From positions 13,326-42,588 of the forward strand of contig MNCI01002923.1 in NCBI GenBank assembly GCA_015680685.1: 29,263 nt of DNA, read 5' to 3'. This DNA comes from Gnetum montanum (Eukaryota; Streptophyta; Gnetopsida; Gnetales; Gnetaceae). Below the pieces are notes generated by a model that made no database searches, was not told where the DNA came from, and was given only the letters and a program-made list of their open reading frames with translations. Within the stretch, counting starts at the first letter, position 1. Every line of letters starts with the position of its first letter. Below, one piece after another: positions 19,811 through 28,740 of this stretch. The position numbers and the translations under genes were made by a program.

Positions 19811-20850
19811 TCAACTTTATGCATGAAACCAACTAAGAGCTTGACTTGTGCCTATATTGATAGCGTAGATGCATTAGAGCAAGTCCATTGCCAACTTCCA
19901 AGTATTGACACTAAAGATATCAACTGGGGGAAGCTGGAAATCCCTGACAAGTTTAAGCAAGAGCCCCTTGAATTAAAAACGTTGCCCACTGGTATGGAAT
20001 ATGCATTTCTCAAGAATTGGAATATGCATTTCTTAATGCAAAGCTTGCTCCTCAACAAAAAGAAAGATTGCTAAAGATGGTAAATAAATGCTCAAAAGCC
20101 TTTGCTTGGTCATATCTTGAATTAACTGAAATAGATCCTAGGATATGCCAACATAGAATTTACACTAACCTCTCTATGAAGCCTCAATGACAACCGCAAA
20201 GATGACTAAACACAAAGCTTAAGCAAGTAGTTAAGGAAGAAATTGATCAACTTCTGAAGGCCGGGTTCATTTACTCCATTGCTAACATTGAATAGGTTAG
20301 TCCATTAGTCATTGTGCCTAAAAAAGGTGGTGAATGGAGGGTGTGTATAGACTTTAGGCTATTAGACATGGCAACATTTAAAGATCATTTCCCATTACCA
20401 TTCATTAACAAAGTCTTAGATACCATTGCAGGGCATTGTTATTATAGTTTTCTAGATGGTTACAGTGGGTACAATCAAATCCAAATAGCACCAGAAGACC
20501 AAGCCAAAACTACATTCATGAGTCATTGGGGGACATTTGCATACAAGTAGATGCCGTTTGGCTTGTGCAATGCTCCAGTAGCATTTCAACACTTGGTTCT
20601 TAGTATATTTCAACAACAAATAGGAAATGATGTGGAGGTTTTTATGGGAAATTTCTCCACCTATGAAGTGGACTTTGAACAAGCATTGGACCAATTAGAG
20701 AAAGTGCTAAAAAAATGTGTTGAAACCAACCTAAGGCTCAATTAGCAGAAAAGCCACTAAATGGTCCAAGAGGGCATTGTATTAGGGCATAAAATTTCAC
20801 AAACAGGGATAGAGGTAGATCCTAAAAAAATTAAAAGTCATCCAAGGAAT
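19811..20850 (+). pseudogene. Reverse transcriptase of element C
   Basis: Copies element RNA to DNA. The entry region reads LEYAFLNAKL with KERLLKMVNKCSKAFAW (20018-20110); VVKEEIDQLLKAGFIYSI is at 20229-20280, VPKKGGEWRVCIDF at 20311-20352, and FLDGYSGYNQIQIAPEDQ (motif A aspartate present) at 20449-20502. MPFGLCNAP follows after an in-frame TAG at 20548. The catalytic Y/F-M-D-D is FMGN (20641-20652), so both metal-binding aspartates of this motif are lost. A 15-bp repeat (19996-20010, 20019-20033) shifts the frame before the domain, and an extra base near 20830-20842 shifts it after. A TAG replaces the usual tryptophan after LRLN (20743-20745). Confidence 0.92.
19996..20033. repeat. 15-bp direct repeat causing a frameshift in pol
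   Basis: GGAATATGCATTTCT occurs at 19996-20010 and 20019-20033. The period of 23 bp is not a multiple of three, and pol similarity changes frame here. Confidence 0.85.
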
Positions 20851-21570
20851 CACTTGTCAACTTGAAACTGTAAGAGATGTCTGATCATTCCTTGGACATA
20901 CCAGCTATTATAGACATTTCATCAAGAACTTTTCGAAGATTGCAAAACTATTGGTAGAATTAACAAAAAAGTACATACCTTGTGAATGGACCAAGGAATT
21001 GGATTTAGCTTTCCAAACCTTGAAGCAGAAGCTTATAGAAACACCCATTCTACAAGCTCTTGACTAGTCCAAATCATTCCATATAATGACTGACGTGTCC
21101 AATTTTTCTTTAGAAGCCGTACTTACATAGTTAGATGACCAAAAACATTCGTATTACATTCACTGTGCAAGTTGAAGCATTGCTGGTGCACAAGTCAACT
21201 ATACCACAACAGAAAAAGAGTTAATGGTCGTGATGTTTGCACTAGAGAAATTTAGGCACTATGTATGAGGGTATAAGGTATTTGTACATACAGATCATAG
21301 TGCAATTCAGTTCCTTATGAGTAAGCCAATGGTGAGCCCTCGCATGATGCGATGGCTTGTGATCTTGCAAGAGTATGATTTCATGATGGTAGATCATAAA
21401 GGTACTGAGAATGTTATTGTCAATCATTTATCTCTATTACGATGGGATAATAAAGAGGATGAATACCCAATTTCTAACTACTTCCTTGATGAACTCCTCT
21501 TTGTAGGTGTAATAAACAATCAATCACCCACAGATACATATTGGTATAGTAGCATTCTTACTTTTCTTCT
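20851..21570 (+). pseudogene. Connection and RNase H domains of element C
   Basis: RNase H removes the RNA template. The connection region reads SFLGHTSYYRHFIKNFSKIA (20883-20942) and 'CEWTKELDLAFQTLK'. RNase H motifs: FHIMTDVSNFSLEAVL (first aspartate present, about 21078-21125), TTTEKELMVVMFALEKFRHY (glutamate present, about 21203-21262), VFVHTDHSAIQFL (aspartate present, about 21280-21318), and DHKGTENVIVNHLS, where the last catalytic aspartate (A-D-H-L-S in the family) is asparagine (21422-21424). Stops at W and Q positions are consistent with G>A and C>T decay. Confidence 0.9.
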
Positions 21571-22880
21571 CACATAAGAAACACCAAAACGATTGGACAT
21601 TAGAAAGAAACAACAGTTTCTCCACCAAGTCCAACATTTCATGGAAATCAACGGACATCTTTACAAGGTGTGTTCCAATCGCTTGGTTTGATGGTGTGTT
21701 CCCGATGCAGATCAATTACGAGTTCTCCAAGACACTCATGAGGGCCCTTGTGGGGGTCATTATGTTGGGAGATGAAAAACCATTAAAATCTTGCTTGCAG
21801 GATATTATTAGCCTACATTATTTCGGGACATCCATCATTTCGTCCAATCTTGTGAGCGCTGCCAATGTGATGGAGGAATGATTGCTAGAATGGAGGATCC
21901 ATAATAATGGATTCAATTCTTAGAACCCTTCGACATATGGGGTATTGATGTTATGGGGCCTAATACATTGATGTCTAATGAAAAAGTATACATTGTTGTT
22001 GCTATTGATTATTTTACAAAATGGGCAGAAGTAGCCACCATCATTGACCGTACATCATCTACCACTACATGATTTGTTCAACAATAAATTGTAAATAGGT
22101 TTGGCATGCCTTATGCACTTATTTCTGATAATGGTACACATTTTACAGGTGCAACTTTTTGGAAGTTGATGCAACACTTAGGATTTGAGCATAAACTGAC
22201 TACACCATATCATCCTCAAGTGAATGGTTAAGCTAAAGTCACCAATAGAGAAATCATAAAAATTTTGACACGGACCATTAGCAAATATAGGTGAGATTAG
22301 AGCACCAAATTGAATGATGCTCTTTGGGCCTATCACTCCACATGGAAACTCCCTATAGGCTATTCTCCCTATGAGTTAGTGTACGGTAAACTTCCAATAC
22401 TTCCTATCGAAGCTGAGCTCCGTATGCTATCTACAACATGTGACCTTAACCTTGACCTCAATCTAGCATAGAAAGAATGGTTAATCAATCTTAACTTGCT
22501 AGATGAAAATTGATTAGCCACCTTGTCATCCAATGAGCTACACAAGGCCTTTAAAAACAATGTCATGACCTAAGAATTAAAAAATTCAAATACCAAATAG
22601 GAGATAGGGTTCTTTATTGGAATCTCACACATGTGCCACAATGAACTAAATTTCAAACACTATGGGAAGGACCTTATATCATTCATGAAAATTTTCCTTC
22701 AAGGGTCATGATGATCTATAAACCTAGAAGTCTGGATAAGAAATTATTGGTCAACATCCAGCAAACCAAAGCTTTTCATGAGCCCAAAATGGCTAGTACT
22801 AACACTACCTCTATTGATGGACAGCCCTACTCATTATTTTGGATTTCCTCCTTCCAACTCAGTCATGGGCGAGATGGCCA
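21571..22880 (+). pseudogene. Integrase of element C
   Basis: Inserts element DNA into the genome. Zinc-binding HHCC region: DTHEGPCGGH (21731-21760) and CERCQ (21851-21865). Core: FDIWGIDVMGP with aspartate at 21947, then YFTKWAEVATI; LISDNGTHF with aspartate at 22127; and NG.AKVTNREI, where the catalytic glutamate is lysine (AAA at 22235-22237; a GAA>AAA change). C-terminal part: WAYHSTWKLPIGYSPYELVY, then GKLPILPIEAEL (to about 22420), LNLDLNLA and LDEN. The three core sites share one frame; several TAA/TAG stops occur. The end near 22880 is approximate. Confidence 0.92.
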
Positions 22881-24314
22881 GCAATGCTAATTATTCTATG
22901 CTCTCAATTTCTTTTGTCTTTTTTGTTTTATACATTTCTCATTTTTACTTGTTTTTGTTTTACAGCATCATTAACATTTTTACCATTTCTTTCTCTGGTA
23001 CATTTTGTTTGATTTATTTTCACTTGTCACATAATAAGTGCTCATGATGGTGGGTTGTACTACAATGGTGTTGATTACTAATGTTTGGTTTTTACCTTTG
23101 ACTTTTAATGTTGATGCTAAGATATGTTTTCTTTTGATAAAACAAGCAATGAGTCCATGTCATCCATTCAACTTTATGGTCTCCCTTTGTTTTGGAAATG
23201 TACTATCCCTTTTTTCTAATCAAACCTATTAGTGAATTTGTGGCTTGGTATTCTTCTAACAGAGGAAATATTCAAATGGATTGAAAAGGGTGTGACTTCA
23301 AGGGGATTTGACACATTTGTGTTGGCTATTCTCTTGGGTACTTGGATGTTTTTCATAGGATTTTCACCATTCTGCTATTGACTAATATCAGGAAGTTGAA
23401 TGAATCAAATAAGTCTTTGCATGGTGTGGTTCTCACTCAAAAAAAAAAAAAGAATTGGTGGGAATTCAAAGCACACCCCTGAGACATAATAAAGGAACAT
23501 GGGCTACAAGCATTGGTTATGGCACTGGAAAGACATATTACCCATGCCTAAAGGTTCCCTTTAACTAAGGCCCTTTCTCACTTCTTGCTTCTCTATTCTT
23601 CTCTTTTTGGGATGGTGGTTGCTCTGTGGAAGAATTCTTGTTGCTTAAGGAGGATGAGTTGGTCAAGTGTGTTGATGCGGGGTCACTGGATGTGGTTAGT
23701 TTTAATCTGGATTTGGACTAAATTCTATTAAGTTACCTTAACCACATAATACACAAGGGACTTTACACAACCTTGATTTCGGGATTCCATTCCATTCTCT
23801 CTTCTCTTTCCATATTGCTTCCTGTATTCTACCTCATTGCCTATTTTATGATTAGTCTATATCTTGGTTGACGCATTGTTATTTTTTGGTAAATTCTTGT
23901 GGGTGAATTCTTAACTATTGTTTCCATATGTTATTCCTAGAGCCTATGGACTGTTTGGTTTGTGGGTTTGTCAGGGCATAAAGGGCATGAGCCTGCTTTA
24001 GGGAGGACCCATTAGCATTCCTTTTTGGTGCAATTGTTAAGTTCTTTCCCTTAAACATATCTCACAATCAACTATTTCTCCTTTCACCCCATCCATGACA
24101 TCCATTTTCATTTTTCTCTTCCCTTCTATGCATTTTTATTAGCTTCATCGTTGTTATTTCTGTTATCTTCCTTTTTATTTCATTTTCCATCCTATTGCTA
24201 CCGGAGGTTCGCTCTTAGTTGTAGGGACCTACTGTAAATTTTTTCATTCCATTACTTATCTCACCCCAACACCTTGGGTAGTTATCAATTACAAACCTCT
24301 AACCCAATATCTAC
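22881..24314 (+). other. 3' noncoding region of element C
   Basis: About 1.4 kb without recognisable protein; pyrimidine-rich stretches dominate. Segments at 23286-23310 and 23412-23450 (including an A12 run) match the 3' region of element A, and the conserved block at 23971-24020 matches A and D. By comparison with D an aORF may follow, but D is inserted at 24315 first. The small open frames at 22778-23232 are not supported by any similarity I can see. Confidence 0.6.
23971..24020 (+). other. Conserved noncoding block, copy in element C
   Basis: AAGGGCATGAGCCTGCTTTAGGGAGGACCCATTAG-type sequence (23981-24015). It has the same order and spacing as the copies in D (28990-29040) and A (5239-5290). 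See the finding on this block. Confidence 0.75.
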
Positions 24315-25109
24315 TGATGAGTGGCGAGGTACCCCTACACTCAACCATACGAATATGAGCATTACACATGTGATCCAGTTGAAATCCATAGATGAACTAG
24401 TTGTGGCATCTAGACAGTTAGCCTTAGGTCGCAGTTTGCTGTCTTTCCACCTGGACTAGTATTATCTTTGTCACGTATGGTTTGGTCCAGAGTGAGGTGT
24501 ATGATGGGTTTCTAATCTAATGCTACTCCTGAAGGCAATGGAAAGTAATATTCACTAATCTAGGAGAGAGAGGGTGAGAGACTCTAAACTAGCCTAAGTG
24601 CGACCAACATTCGTTCCTTGATTATTCGTACACATCTTGAACTTCGTGCATGACTACCACTGGGATTACCAAGCGTAGATCCTAGGTATGCTACTGGGTT
24701 ACCAAGTAGTCACACTTAAATGCTCATAATCAAGTCGTACTCATTATGCGTTTTAACATGAGATAAGGGTGAAAAGAGATTAACTAGGAAAGCAGTAAAT
24801 AACAATTAATTAAATGATTAAACTAAGTGAATGCTGCAATGATGAAGTAATCTCGATCTTTATTTCCGGTCATCTGCGTGTCCAAGTACGTCACACTCAA
24901 ATAAGGATGTCATACAATTACAATCACCACACTACGGGCATACATTGGAAAATAATTCTAACTCTAAGAAGGAAAAACTGCAAGAGTTTGGGTAAGGGAC
25001 TAAGAACTAGATGCCTAAACTCATCTGTCTACCTCTTATTTATAGATGAGAAGACAGGCTGCGATATCGCGATTGGGCATGCGATATCGCATAAAATGAT
25101 GACTCATCA
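24315..25109 (-). mobile_element. 3' LTR of element D
   Basis: 795 bp, on the minus strand from TGATGAGTCATCATTTT (25109) to CCACTCATCA (24315), with 8-bp terminal inverted repeats TGATGAGT/ACTCATCA. U3 has two copies of the palindrome GCGATATCGC (25061-25070, 25081-25090); TATA box CTATAAATAAG at 25045-25035; paired 'gggattaccaag' and 'gggttaccaag' motifs at 24662-24704. No PBS borders it on the left, and a polypurine tract borders it on the right, so it is the 3' LTR. Confidence 0.93.
25035..25045 (-). promoter_or_regulatory. TATA box of LTR D
   Basis: CTATAAATAAG on the minus strand, 65 bp inside the LTR and just after the GCGATATCGC pair. Confidence 0.75.
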
Positions 25110-25216
25110 TACCCCCACGACTAAATGAAAACTTGTCCTCGANTGTACGCGATATCGCAATTGCCCCAAATGATGACTCATCATACCCCCACGACTAAAT
25201 GAAAACTTGTCCTCGA
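25094..25216. repeat. 49-bp perfect direct repeat around a single N
   Basis: 25094-25142 and 25168-25216 are identical and cover the LTR start and polypurine tract. N is at 25143. The short piece between them again contains GCGATATCGC (25149-25158). Most likely two overlapping contig ends; if so the true sequence has one LTR-PPT junction. Confidence 0.85.
25110..25119 (-). promoter_or_regulatory. Polypurine tract of element D
   Basis: CGTGGGGGTA on the minus strand, directly before the LTR start TGATGAGTC. It is repeated at 25184-25193 in the probable assembly duplicate. Confidence 0.82.
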
Positions 25217-25350
25217 GTTACAGTGATTACACAGTGGATAGGTATGGGATTATTAGATGGGAGGAAAAAGAATAATGCCACAATGTGGAATGAAAACAAA
25301 ATGAAGACACAACACAAATGATATTCTACATCTAGAAAAATGGGTGGAAC

Positions 25351-28131
25351 TCATGTAGTTCCAGGTGGCGGTGGCTCCTCCATTGGTGCTTTCCCTTTGT
25401 CTTATGCTCCAGGTTTTGAGGCTTGATGACATTGAAGTATGGCCTGGAGCTTCTCCTCTTCGGTCTGAGGGTCCTGTGCTGTCCATGCTAATGTTCCAAT
25501 GTTTGACTGAGTTGACACTTCCCACGGACAGGGTAGTTGCAGAAACATTTGATTGGCCTTGACATACCAAGTCGCGAACACCCATCGTTCCTCCTAATAG
25601 GCTTTGGCTTTATCCTTGTACTCTTGAAAATTTGCTAGCCATCGAGCCAAGTCCATTGTGACACCTTTCTGTCCTTGGTAGCTAGCTTTCACCACCTCAA
25701 GTTCAGAATTTGCAACTTCTAGTTTCTCTAACAGCTTCTTGCGTTTTGCAAATTCTGCTTTATATTTGATGTGGGTGGTTGCTATCTGCTGCTCGAGCTC
25801 TATCCTCGAGTGTCCTTCTATTAACATGGCAAGGTTGGCATATCTCAGATTTTCCAACTCCATGTATTCTGTCAAATCCTGGATTTGCAGGTCTCAGCTC
25901 TTAACTTTTGCTTGGTGGGCAAAGGCATATGTGTCCAATATGGCCTGCCAATCAGTGTGTTGAGCACTAATAGCATTGATGTGGGCATTGGACATATGGA
26001 TCTCCTTCTCAAGGATCTATTTGTACATCCCCACCTGATCTTGGAAGTGCTCCTTCAGCTTTTCATGCTGTTTAGCCTCATTTTGCCATGCACTTATCTC
26101 AATAGTTGACTTTTGATGAATGGCCCATACCTCCTCCATTGAGAGGGTTCGATTCTCTTTAGCTAAATGGCTTACATCTCAGTTGACTCAGATCTCACAG
26201 TTGATGGAAGTGTTCCTCGAGAACGTTCTTTTGCTTTTCCACAGTGGTGAACCGAAGGTTGTTTGCAACGAGCTGCTTGTTTTCTTCTTGTAAGGCCTTG
26301 AGTGCCTTAGTAGGTGCATGAGTTTGCGCCTGTGCTGTGGAGGCATCCCAAAAAACCTTCTCTTTTTCATCAGCCACCTTTTTATTCTCCACTATTAGCT
26401 TGGTTAGTTGCTTAGTTCTAAAATTATCTAGTTAGTCTACGAGAACAAATTGCAGAGGTCCCATTGTGCTGCTTGTAAGGCCACGAGCTACTCTTGTAGT
26501 TTCTACACCTCATCTTCAGCATGCTTGGCCCTCACTTCTGTTATGACCAACTTCCCCTTTGTGGAAATGAGGTTTGACTGAATTACCCTAACATCCTGAG
26601 GGATGTCAAATAGGGATGTCATTACTTGCCCTGCTTGGAGCAATCGATCAAGCGCATCCTCATGTTTCGTAGAAGTCATTGAGAATTCGGCCAAAGTTTG
26701 AGCATCCTGTGCTCATGTGAAATCTGTTGGTGGTACAACAGGTACATTGAAGGATTCTTTGATGTTGTCAGCAACCACTTTTGTAGCTCCTATGGCATCT
26801 TGGTGTTGCATGAGCACCATAGTGGCCCCTTCACCAGTCTCTAATTGCACCTGGAAAGATGCCACGTTTCCTGAGATTTGTTGTGACCATCTACTTTCCC
26901 CTCCTTCCATGTGAATATACATTTTGCCCCTTGTATGATCCAAATAAATAGTGGGCTGAATGACATCATCAATGACACGGAAGAGGTTTGCGTCATCATG
27001 ACTTCCCCAACTGACCGTCTTAGTGATGGCCCTGAGATGGCTCATCAACAGTCTGTAGTCTTGTAGCGGTGGCGGCTAATCCTGGCCTATGCTAGGTCCT
27101 GCTTCCTGTTGTTGGCTGGGACCTGTGCTTGGAGGTTGGTTGGGTCCTACAAGTTGAGTTGCAATTGGTCTAGCCATCTATTCTTCTTCTTGTTTTGGTC
27201 CCAGCTCTTTGCCAGTGCTTTTCCTTAGGGCTGGCACCTTTAGCAATTTAGCATATGAAGTAGTCTGGGCTTTTTAGAGGACATCATTGGTGTACCCTCT
27301 AATACCAACATGTCGACAAAGCTTTCTGATAAGGCAAGGGAAAGACAGTGCCATCTTCCCTATCTTTTGTTCCTTGAACTGCCTTAGGATCTTTGTTAAA
27401 TATAGATGGGTTAGGTTAGCGTTAACCTTTCCCATCAGCACTGCACATCCTCTAGCTGCATATGTTGATATTCTTTTCAAGTCCTTCATGGGGAAGAGGT
27501 GATATGTTCCAATTTTAAAGTAAATCCTCTCTTCTGTCGTCAACTCACCAAATGTTTTATGTCTGCCATAAGCCCTTTCCAACCAATTCTGTCGCACATC
27601 GGGGTCTAAACGGGTGGATAACTAAGCAACTTTGGGCCCTGTATTCGGAAGGTTTAACACTTCTAAAATGGCATGTGTAGAAAAATCAACTGTTACACCA
27701 CAAATATTGACAATGGTACCTTACTTCCTATTGTGCCAAAATTGGTATGTCTCTCCTAGGTACCATGCACCGCTTTCAGAGAGGGTAGGCCATAATGGGG
27801 ATCCTTTGAGGTGATCCCTAACGGCCTCATGAGCGAACTGTACAAAAGATTCAAAGTTCAATTCCACAATCACTACAGTGAATGTGGACTTTTCATGGAT
27901 GGCCTAAATGCAATCTTGGGGCAACGTGAGATGTTGTCCCTGTTCAAGTGCAGCAACAGCTCCTCCTTCTGCCTGCCGAGACTGTACGGTAGGAGGATCT
28001 TCTTGATGAATGCTAAATGATTATTCCTCTTTTTCTGCATGTTGTCCAGCAGGATCTTGTCTTCCACCTCTCCGAGATCGTTTGTTTCCAACTTGAGAAG
28101 GGCCTTCCTGTTGTCCACGTTTTGAGATCAT
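25351..28131 (-). pseudogene. aORF of element D: plant transposon-protein-like domain plus coiled coil
   Basis: Additional ORF of 927 codons from ATG 28131 (MISKRGQQEGPSQVGNKRSR) to TGA 25353-25351 (EEPPPPGTT). Seen: basic N-terminus (residues 1-36); a domain at about 85-286 with GAWYLGETYQFW, VTVDFSTHAILEVLNLPNTG, RIYFKIGTYHLFPMKDLKR and LSFPCLIRKLCRHVGI; a proline/glutamine linker (about 300-350); a segment with DDVIQPTIYLDHTRGKMYIH; then a coiled coil to about residue 860. The 85-286 pattern (FS..I...L.LP; L.P; FP.LI..LCR..GV) resembles the 'putative plant transposon protein' domain (PF20167) of Athila-type elements; that is recall, not a search. Disabling changes are about 17 in-frame stops and a compensating frameshift pair near 26420 and 26190. 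Function unknown; with no membrane segment seen, an envelope-type role is unlikely. Confidence 0.85.
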
Positions 28132-28740
28132 TTGCGATCACACGGGGTCAAGCGTTAGTAAGGTTGTTTTTGAAATTAAGTTATGCCTTACTGTTCACCT
28201 TAATTAATGATCTTATTTTATCTTCATGTGATCTTGCTCGAAATATTGTAATAATGAGTTTGTGTTACTTAGGTGGTTCCCAATTTTAATTTCTCGGTAT
28301 GCCTAGGGGTTAAATGATTTTTGGGCACAATTATTCTAAGTGTTATAGCTAATTACCCTAGATGATGTCCTTTGGGCGATGATAGATTTCAAAAAAGTTA
28401 GGTGCTTTTTGGCAGGTGTCCCTCCCCCACGACTAAGATGAACACTTCAGATTCAAGCAGGTTCAAACAGAATTAAAATTGGAGTACCAGTGAGCGAAAT
28501 ATAGTGAGAAAAGCAAGGGTTGCTCAATTGCAAGTCATAGAGAAAAAAATCGAAAACTCCCCCGTGTGAATGGAAAAAATGATGCTAAGTGTTGCGGGGG
28601 GTCATCTATTTATAGGTTGCGGGGACACGATATCGTGTATGCGATATCACGTTGGTCACGATATTGCATACGCGATATCATGGCCCTAGTGACATGAGGC
28701 ACACCAAATATACCGAATTTTTAAAGGATTTTGTTGAAAT
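28132..28740 (-). promoter_or_regulatory. U3-like promoter region upstream of the D aORF
   Basis: On the minus strand this starts with a cluster of palindromes, CGATATCG-type at 28627-28636, 28641-28650 and 28671-28680, then CTATAAATAG at 28615-28606, a 5'-leader-like stretch, and the aORF ATG at 28131. The same combination (GATATC cluster, then TATA) is the U3 layout of the LTRs here. It is not a full LTR: no TGATGAG start, GGGGTACC end or paired GGTAACCC motifs are present. An internal promoter for the aORF is inferred. Confidence 0.5.
28426..28443 (-). promoter_or_regulatory. Second polypurine-tract-like site in element D
   Basis: On the minus strand TTCATCTTAGTCGTGGGGGA matches the sequence at the true polypurine tract, TTCATTTAGTCGTGGGGGTA, but no LTR follows it. 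It lies about 300 bp upstream of the aORF. It could be an internal tract or a relic of an older LTR junction. Confidence 0.5.

Larger units (their letters stand above)
17040..24314 (+). mobile_element. Element C: Athila-like Ty3/gypsy element, 5' part
   Basis: Plus-strand element inserted in LTR B2 after ATGCT (17035-17039). Order: 5' LTR, PBS, gag, protease, RT, RNase H, integrase, 3' noncoding region. No chromodomain is seen after integrase, as expected for the Athila/Tat branch; the tRNA-Asp PBS and the FMDDFS-type RT motif (mutated here to FMGNFS) favour Athila. gag lacks its C-terminal half. Its 3' LTR is not in the window; element D begins at 24315, so the rest of C should lie to the right of D. 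Every coding region is broken. Confidence 0.88.

Noticed and set aside
20548-20550. Alternative genetic code (TAG/TAA read as glutamine)
   Set aside because: Stops also fall where the family has tryptophan (20743-20745 and before SKSFHIM), frameshifts are present and active-site residues are lost. Simple decay explains all.
22700-23050. Chromodomain after integrase
   Set aside because: No aromatic-cage pattern or chromodomain core is recognisable after GKLPILPIEAEL; this fits the Athila/Tat branch, which lacks one.
25253-25585. 110-codon minus-strand frame at the end of the aORF
   Set aside because: It is one frame off the aORF, which ends EEPPPPGTT with TGA at 25353-25351, a C-terminus shared by both B copies.
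25351-28131. Envelope-like protein
   Set aside because: Athila-type elements can carry an env-like ORF in this position, but the translation shows a coiled coil and no signal peptide or membrane segment.
28400-28740. A complete extra LTR upstream of the D aORF
   Set aside because: GATATC cluster and TATA box are present, but TGATGAG start, GGGGTACC...CATCA end, paired GGTAACCC motifs and target duplications are not.
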